12,135 nucleotides of DNA, from NCBI RefSeq assembly GCF_043424415.1, contig NZ_JBHWOO010000190.1, positions 1-12,135 on the forward strand. The letters are read 5' to 3'. The position numbers and the translations under genes are program-made. This document shows positions 1 through 4,151 of the stretch, piece after piece; position 1 is the stretch's first letter, and each line of letters opens with the position of its first letter. The notes under the pieces were generated by a model. It worked only from the letters and a program-made list of their open reading frames with translations. It did no database searches and had not been told where the DNA came from. This DNA comes from Luteococcus sp043424415. Lineage in GTDB: Bacteria; Actinomycetota; Actinomycetes; Propionibacteriales; Propionibacteriaceae.

Positions 1-90
1 TGGCCCGACATCGACTGGCCGGGCATCCCGTGGCCCGACATCGACTGGCCCGACATCCCGTGGCCGCACGTCGACCTGTCCTGGATCCCC
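1..90 (+). repeat. 30-bp tandem repeat coding for WPDID/WPDIP units
   Basis: Three consecutive 30-bp units (1-30, 31-60, 61-90) each start with TGGCC. Units 1 and 2 differ at only two or three bases; unit 3 is more diverged. Each unit encodes two pentapeptides of the form W-P-[DGH]-[IV]-[DP]. The array probably continues leftwards beyond the window. Confidence 0.8.
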
Positions 91-420
91 GACTTCACAG
101 CGCCCGCTTGGCTGGTCTGGATCTTCGACCACGAGAGGCAGGTCAAGCCCGTCCTGTTCGCCACCGTCATCGCCGTGGCCGAGGTGCGGCGTCGCCAGAA
201 GCAGGACCGCGAGAAGGCGCGGCTGGCCGACGACGAGCGCCGCGAACTGCTCACCCGCCTCGCCCAGGCCATGCAGCAGGTGGCCGAGACCGGGCCCCGC
301 TCAGTCAGCGGCCGGCAGCCACACCTCGAACCGTGCCCCGCCCCACTGCGAGTCGGTGACGCGGACGTGCCCGCCGTGGGCGGTGACCAGCTGGCTGACG
401 ATCGCCAACCCCAGGCCTGA
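1..420 (+). CDS. Partial hypothetical protein with WP-rich pentapeptide repeats, C-terminal part
   Basis: The reading frame is open from the first base to TGA at 418-420; the start lies outside the window. The visible protein begins with a degenerate five-residue repeat, WPDID-WPGIP-WPDID-WPDIP-WPHVD, encoded by 30-bp tandem DNA units. A hydrophobic stretch follows (APAWLVWIF and, after a short charged linker, KPVLFATVIAVAEV), which could be a membrane-associated segment. Then comes a highly charged, probably helical or coiled-coil tail (EVRRRQKQDREKARL...ELLTRLAQAMQQVAE). I do not recognise the family and assign no function. The last 40 codons (301-420) lie antisense to the 3' end of the convergent kinase gene and have the composition of an antisense readthrough, so the conserved part probably ends near residue 100 of the visible portion. 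That the gene is real is supported by the codon-phased repeat and the sensible amphipathic tail. Confidence 0.6.
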   Translation, partial: WPDIDWPGIPWPDIDWPDIPWPHVDLSWIPDFTAPAWLVWIFDHERQVKPVLFATVIAVAEVRRRQKQDREKARLADDERRELLTRLAQAMQQVAETGPRSVSGRQPHLEPCPAPLRVGDADVPAVGGDQLADDRQPQA

Positions 421-1683
421 GCCGCCCTCGTCGCGGGAACGGGACTCCTCCAGGCGCACGAAGCGCTGGAAGACGCGCTCCCGATCGCCCGGCGCCACAC
501 CATTGCCGTCATCGGAGACCCACAACAACACACCGCCGTCGGCGCCCTCACCCAGCCCCACCTCGATGCGGGACTTCGCATGCCGGGCGGCGTTGTCGCA
601 CAGGTTGCGCAGCACCTGCCCCAGCTTCGCCGGATCGGCCCGCACGCGCCGCGCCGTGATCGCCGTGCTCACCTGCACGTCGAAGGAGCTGCGCAGCCGG
701 GCCGCCTCCTGGACCGCCAGGTCGTCAAGGTCCACCTCGGTCAGGGACAGCCGCGTCCCGCCGTCGTCGCCCCGGGAGAGCTCCAACAGCCCCTGGACCA
801 GCTGGTTGAGCCGCGCCGTCTCATCGCGCATCAGCGGGCCCATCTCCCGCCAGGTGTCCAGGCTGTCCTCCATGGTGGCGATCTCCAGCGCCCCCGCCAG
901 GCTCGCCAGCGGCGAGCGCAACTCGTGGCTGGCGTCGGAGATGAAATGCTGCTGAATGTGCTGGGCATGTTCCAGGCGGCCCAGCATCTGGTTCATCGTC
1001 AGCGCCAGGTCGCGCACCTCGTCCTGGCTGGGCGGCACCGGCACCCGCTCGTCCAACGTGCTGGAGGTGATGCCCTCCACCCGCTGGTTGATCTCGTCCA
1101 CGGTCCGCAACGCCCTACCCGCGACCCACCAGGCGGTCAGGCCGGCCAACAGCATGGCCAGCGGGACCGCCGCCAGCAGCAGCGCCACAGTGAGGGTGAC
1201 GGCGCTGTGCTGCTCCTCCTGCGAGGTGGCCACAACGGCGACGTAGTAGTCCCCGTCGTGCTTCACCCCTTGGGCGACGACCAGGTCACGGTGTTCGTTG
1301 CGGTCACCCGGGCCCCACCAGGTGACCTTGCCCTGCTCCACCACCTCGCCGGGCACCGGGCGCGCCGAGCTCAACGGGGTGCGGTAGCGCAGGTGCGAGG
1401 TCCACAGCACCTTGCCGTCGCTGTCGAGCACCTGCGCCCGGAAGCCCTCGTCGAGCACCAGCTCACCGGGCAGTGAGTCACCGCCGTAGGCCGCGACGTG
1501 CATGGCGGTGCGGTGGGCGACCTCGTGGGCCGCCGTCGACTGGGCATTTGCCAGTGAATTGGTGAGCAGGTTCGCCAGCACCAGGATGCCCACCAGCAGC
1601 GGCACCGCCACCATGGTCACGGCAACGGCGGTGAGCTGCTTGCGGATTCCCCAGCGGGCCCAGAAGTCGAGCGGTCTGCGCAT
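301..1683 (-). CDS. Membrane sensor histidine kinase (HAMP-HisKA-HATPase)
   Basis: A 460-aa class I two-component sensor kinase. Domains in order: first transmembrane helix about residues 17-40; an extracytoplasmic sensor region about 41-160 that I cannot assign to a sensor family; second helix about 161-188; HAMP linker about 189-240; HisKA with phospho-accepting H253 in the motif SDASHELRSPLA; and an ATPase domain with N-box residues N360 and N364 (LRNLCDNAARHA), G1 box DDGNG (391-395), F box FQRF (405-408) and G2 box GSGLGLA (421-427). All catalytic boxes are intact, so it should autophosphorylate. Actinobacterial kinases of this type normally follow a response-regulator gene. Here the gene just upstream on the same strand is phosphofructokinase, ending 15 bp before this ATG, and no regulator lies in the window. 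Cotranscription with the pfk gene is likely from the spacing. The only SD-like sequence, GAGG, sits unusually close to the start. The partner regulator and signal are unknown. Confidence 0.93.
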   Translation of the reverse strand: MRRPLDFWARWGIRKQLTAVAVTMVAVPLLVGILVLANLLTNSLANAQSTAAHEVAHRTAMHVAAYGGDSLPGELVLDEGFRAQVLDSDGKVLWTSHLRYRTPLSSARPVPGEVVEQGKVTWWGPGDRNEHRDLVVAQGVKHDGDYYVAVVATSQEEQHSAVTLTVALLLAAVPLAMLLAGLTAWWVAGRALRTVDEINQRVEGITSSTLDERVPVPPSQDEVRDLALTMNQMLGRLEHAQHIQQHFISDASHELRSPLASLAGALEIATMEDSLDTWREMGPLMRDETARLNQLVQGLLELSRGDDGGTRLSLTEVDLDDLAVQEAARLRSSFDVQVSTAITARRVRADPAKLGQVLRNLCDNAARHAKSRIEVGLGEGADGGVLLWVSDDGNGVAPGDRERVFQRFVRLEESRSRDEGGSGLGLAIVSQLVTAHGGHVRVTDSQWGGARFEVWLPAAD

Positions 1684-1698
1684 CCCTCGGACGGGCCC

Positions 1699-2832
1699 TC
1701 AGTCGCCCAGGCCGGTGCCCACCTGGCGGGCGGCGGTGATCCAGTCGTGGTCGGTGGGCACGTACTTCACCTTGCCGGCCACCTTGTCCAGCGGTACCTG
1801 CACCACGCGCTGGCCCTGGGTGCCGACCATCACGCCGAACTCGCCGCGGGCCACCGCATCGGCCCCGGCGCTGCCCAGGCGGGTGGCCAGCAGCCGGTCG
1901 TGGGAGCAGGGAGTGCCGCCACGCTGCACATAGCCCAGGATCGACACGCGCGACTCCAGGCCGGTGGCGGCCTCCAGGTCGTGCGCGAGGGTGATCGTGT
2001 TGTCGCGGTGCTTGGCCTCCACCGCCTTCTTGTGGTTCTTGGCGGCGGCCCGGCCAGCGTCGGTGTCGGCCTCGCGCACCAGGGCCTCCGCGGCGGCGAT
2101 CTCGGCGGCATCGGCGACGGTCCGGGCGCCCTCCGCGACGGCCACGACGCTGAAGGTGGAGCCGCGCTGGACGCGCTGCTCGATCGTGGCGGCGATGGAG
2201 TCGATGGTGTAGGGGATCTCGGGCAGCAGGATGATGTCGGCGCCGCCGGCGATGCCCGAGCCGAGCGCCAGCCAGCCGGCGCGGTGGCCCATGATCTCGG
2301 CCACGATGATGCGGTGGTGGCTGTGGGCGGTGGAGTGCAGCCGGTCGATGGCCTCGGTGGCGATCTCCAGGGCCGTCTCGAAGCCGAAGGAGTCGTCGGT
2401 CTCGACGATGTCGTTGTCGATGGTCTTGGGCAGGTGGATGACGTTCAGCCCGGCCTTGAGCAGGCGGTTCGCATTCTTGGCGGTGCCGCCGCCACCCAGG
2501 CAGACCAGTGCGTCGAGCTTGTTCTTCTCGTAGTTCTCCACGATCGTCGGGATCATGTCGCGCGGCTCGCCGTCGACCACCATGCGGTGCACCTTGTCGC
2601 GGCTGGTGCCCAGAATGGTGCCGCCGACGGTGAGGATGCCCGACAGGGCCGAGCCGTCCAGCTCGATGGTGCGGTTCTCGGCCAGGCCGCGCATGCCGTC
2701 GCGGAAACCGACCAGCTCCATGCCGTGGTTGCCGATGGCCGCCTTGCCGAAGCCGCGGATCGCGGAGTTCAGGCCGGGGGCGTCACCGCCGGCGGTGAGG
2801 ATGCCGACGCGCTTGGTCTTCTTGCTGGCCAT
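1699..2832 (-). CDS. pfkA: 6-phosphofructokinase (PfkA family, phosphoryl donor uncertain)
   Basis: A 377-aa phosphofructokinase that phosphorylates fructose 6-phosphate to fructose 1,6-bisphosphate in glycolysis. Family motifs in order: GILTAGGDAPGLN (10-22), LGGGGT (112-117), PKTIDND (135-141, with the catalytic Asp), SHHRIIVAEIMGHRAGW (171-187), LPEIP (203-207) and, near the C-terminus, ILGYVQRGGTP. Donor-discriminating positions are mixed. The residue matching E. coli G104 is Gly (an ATP-type feature), the residue matching G124 is Lys136 (typical of PPi-type and group III enzymes), and the usual Asp103 is Gly115. ATP versus PPi use therefore cannot be read off safely. The start at 2832 (MASKKTKRV) is preceded by GGAAGG eight bases upstream. 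An in-frame ATG at 2868 would add 12 residues that do not look like the family and has no good SD. The kinase gene follows after 15 bp, suggesting one transcript. Confidence 0.93.
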   Translation of the reverse strand: MASKKTKRVGILTAGGDAPGLNSAIRGFGKAAIGNHGMELVGFRDGMRGLAENRTIELDGSALSGILTVGGTILGTSRDKVHRMVVDGEPRDMIPTIVENYEKNKLDALVCLGGGGTAKNANRLLKAGLNVIHLPKTIDNDIVETDDSFGFETALEIATEAIDRLHSTAHSHHRIIVAEIMGHRAGWLALGSGIAGGADIILLPEIPYTIDSIAATIEQRVQRGSTFSVVAVAEGARTVADAAEIAAAEALVREADTDAGRAAAKNHKKAVEAKHRDNTITLAHDLEAATGLESRVSILGYVQRGGTPCSHDRLLATRLGSAGADAVARGEFGVMVGTQGQRVVQVPLDKVAGKVKYVPTDHDWITAARQVGTGLGD

Positions 2833-3062
2833 GAATTGTGCCTTCCAGAGTGGGATCGGTGTCGTCACTCAACCTAGCCGTGGGTCGAGGTGGGAGGTAG
2901 CGTTGGTCAAGGGTCTGGGTGAGACTGGACTGAGGGGTGGTGATACCTGTGGCTCGCGGGCGGAGAGGGCGTCAGCATACTCTTGACAAGCCCCCCCCGT
3001 TTTGTGGGAATGTCAATGCAGAAAGGCAAAGGTGCCTATCTCGGTGGATGCCCCACCGATGG
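2833..3062. other. Divergent intergenic region between pfkA and the bacteriocin cassette
   Basis: About 230 bp without a convincing gene. It should hold the reverse-strand promoter of pfkA: a possible -10 TAGGTT lies at 2876-2871, but I see no well-spaced -35. It also holds the forward promoter of the cassette (TTGACA at 2983). The reading frame of the bacteriocin gene is open back to a GTG at 2937, but the sequence before about 3063 has no coding character and contains promoter-like and hairpin elements. Confidence 0.55.
2983..3011 (+). promoter_or_regulatory. Putative promoter with a C8 tract in the spacer
   Basis: A perfect -35 hexamer TTGACA is at 2983-2988. With a 17-bp spacer, the -10 would be GGGAAT (3006-3011) preceded by TGT, an extended -10 arrangement; the -10 match is weak. 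The spacer contains eight consecutive C (2991-2998) followed by GTTTTGT. This is the only strong -35-like sequence I found upstream of the three-gene cassette, in the right orientation. No start site was mapped; this is a sequence match only. Confidence 0.5.
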
Positions 3063-3080
3063 ATGAAGCACAGGTGCTTC
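3041..3080 (+). promoter_or_regulatory. Two tandem hairpins in the probable 5' leader
   Basis: The first perfect inverted repeat is TCGGTGG (3041-3047) with CCACCGA (3053-3059), loop ATGCC. The second is GAAGCA (3065-3070) with TGCTTC (3075-3080), loop CAGG. The second arm ends three bases before the strong Shine-Dalgarno AAGGAGAGG. This suggests a structured untranslated leader that stabilises the mRNA or controls access to the ribosome-binding site, and argues against this stretch being coding. Confidence 0.5.
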
Positions 3081-3428
3081 CCAAGGAGAGGTCTTCTCAA
3101 GAAGTCCAGTCACATCCTCGCCACCCTCGCCGCCATTCCGTTGGCGCTTGGGGGTGTGATCGTGGTCAACACCCCGACCGCCGAGGCCGCCACCTATTGC
3201 ACTCACGGCACAACCAAGGTCAATGTCAGCCTCCGCCCGGATGAAGGCTATGCGTGGTCCAACTGGAACTCCAAGCCTCGCACGCAGAAGTTTCGGGCGC
3301 GGCTGCTGGGCAAAGGCAAGCTGCCTGATCTGAACTCAGACTGGCGTACCACCAGCGGCCAGGTGAAAACCAAGACCATGCCGTGGGTAGGGGTTGGGGG
3401 CTCGGCATGTGAGAACCGAAACGTCTGA
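3063..3428 (+). CDS. Secreted small cationic protein, probable lactococcin-972-like bacteriocin precursor
   Basis: From the only plausible nearby ATG (3063) the product is 121 aa. If translation really begins at codon 3096, just after the strong SD, it is 110 aa with a classic Sec signal: LKKSSH, the hydrophobic core ILATLAAIPLALGGVIVV, and cleavage after TPTAEA (a 31-residue leader). The mature part would be 79 aa, strongly cationic (13 Lys/Arg against 5 Asp/Glu), with four Trp and two Cys (mature positions 4 and 74) that could form a disulfide. The pattern Y-A-W-S-N-W, then K-x-R-T-Q-K-F-R-A, then a later S-D-W, resembles the Y-S-N-Y ... H-S-A-T ... W layout of lactococcin 972. That bacteriocin is Sec-exported, blocks septum formation by binding lipid II, and is encoded beside a two-gene ABC transporter, as here. 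The family call rests on remembered pattern plus gene context. It could instead be another class of secreted peptide served by the transporter. Confidence 0.6.
   Translation: MKHRCFPRRGLLKKSSHILATLAAIPLALGGVIVVNTPTAEAATYCTHGTTKVNVSLRPDEGYAWSNWNSKPRTQKFRARLLGKGKLPDLNSDWRTTSGQVKTKTMPWVGVGGSACENRNV
3083..3091 (+). promoter_or_regulatory. Strong Shine-Dalgarno AAGGAGAGG with no normal start codon after it
   Basis: AAGGAGAGG is among the best SD matches in the window. GGAG ends seven bases before codon CTC at 3096, which is followed by AAG AAG, exactly where an ATG-AAG-AAG signal-peptide start would be expected. No ATG, GTG or TTG lies at a usable distance in any frame. Read as codons in the bacteriocin frame, the SD gives AGG-AGA, rare arginine codons in such a genome, which favours a non-coding role. 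Confidence 0.65.
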
Positions 3429-3441
3429 AAGGCTGACTCAT

Positions 3442-3475
3442 GGGCGGGGCGCGGCACCATTGCCGGGCCCCGCTC
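3442..3475 (+). terminator. Strong GC-rich hairpin between bacteriocin and transporter genes (attenuator-like)
   Basis: GCGGGGCGCGGC (3444-3455) pairs with GCCGGGCCCCGC (3462-3473) with one mismatch and a six-base loop, ACCATT; two more outer pairs bring the stem to 3442/3475. No T-run follows, so it is not a full intrinsic terminator by the E. coli rule. It starts 13 bases after the bacteriocin stop codon. The likely role is partial termination or protection of the upstream mRNA 3' end, giving more bacteriocin than transporter. Confidence 0.6.
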
Positions 3476-3494
3476 CCGGTTACGAGGAGAAGCA

Positions 3495-4151
3495 ATGTTG
3501 GAGATCAAGCATCTGGTGATGTGCTACCCCGGTGCGCCATCGAAGGTTCTTGACAATGTGAACCTCGTGGCCAAGGCCGGGGTCACGGGCATCATCGGAC
3601 CCAGCGGAAGCGGCAAGACCACCTTGTTCCGGGTGATTGCCGGCCAGTTGGCCCCTGAGTCGGGTGAGATCCTGCTCAACAAGGCACCGCTGACCGCGCA
3701 GACCAGAATTGGTCTGGTCTTCCAGGACTTCCGGCTGATCGACTTCCTCAATGTTGAGGACAATGTCAATGTCGCCAGGAATCTGAACGGCCTTCCCTCG
3801 GATCCACGTCGCTGCCAAGGCATCCTCAAGTCCGTTGGGCTCGGCGGACTTGAAAGCAGAGCGCTCAATTCCCTGTCCGGCGGTCAGTTGCAGCGCGTTG
3901 CCATCGCCCGCGCACTCGCCATCGAGCCCGACATCCTCCTTGCTGACGAGCCCACCGGTGCGTTGGATCGCAAGAATTCCGATGTGGTTGCGGCTCTCCT
4001 CCACGAACTTGGCGAGCGCGAGTCGATCCCCATCCTGCTGGCCACGCATGACCTCCGATTGGCGCGAACCGCGCAGCGCGTCTACTCCTTGGACGGGGAA
4101 GGCGGGATGGACCCGCACGTGATCGAGCCGCATGCAGGCGATCCGGCATGA
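3495..4151 (+). CDS. ABC transporter ATP-binding protein (lactococcin-972-export/MacB-LolD type)
   Basis: A 218-aa stand-alone ATPase subunit with all functional motifs: Walker A GPSGSGKT (35-42), Q-loop Gln77 in LVFQDFRLID, signature LSGGQ (127-131), Walker B ILLADEP (147-153), D-loop GALD (155-158) and switch His185. The layout belongs to the LolD/MacB/FtsE class that works with FtsX-like permeases. The FQDFRLID segment recalls ATPases annotated as lactococcin-972-group bacteriocin exporters (FQNFALI-type). The start has a good SD, AGGAG, five bases upstream. The stop overlaps the permease start as ATGA (4148-4151), so the two are translationally coupled and very likely form one complex. 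With a small secreted cationic protein encoded just upstream, a role in bacteriocin self-immunity or export is the best inference. Codons ending in A or T look somewhat more frequent than in flanking genes. Confidence 0.93.
   Translation: MLEIKHLVMCYPGAPSKVLDNVNLVAKAGVTGIIGPSGSGKTTLFRVIAGQLAPESGEILLNKAPLTAQTRIGLVFQDFRLIDFLNVEDNVNVARNLNGLPSDPRRCQGILKSVGLGGLESRALNSLSGGQLQRVAIARALAIEPDILLADEPTGALDRKNSDVVAALLHELGERESIPILLATHDLRLARTAQRVYSLDGEGGMDPHVIEPHAGDPA

Noticed and set aside
1747..2877. A 376-codon open frame on the plus strand opposite pfkA, and a 298-codon one opposite the kinase (580-1476)
   Set aside because: Their compositions (runs of Gly, Val, His, Gln) are those of antisense frames in high-GC genes, and the opposite strand carries fully motif-supported enzymes.
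3081..3101. An apparent twin-arginine export motif (P-R-R-G-L-L-K) in the extended bacteriocin precursor
   Set aside because: The two Arg codons are AGG-AGA, which are the Shine-Dalgarno itself read in frame. A Sec signal without this motif fits better.
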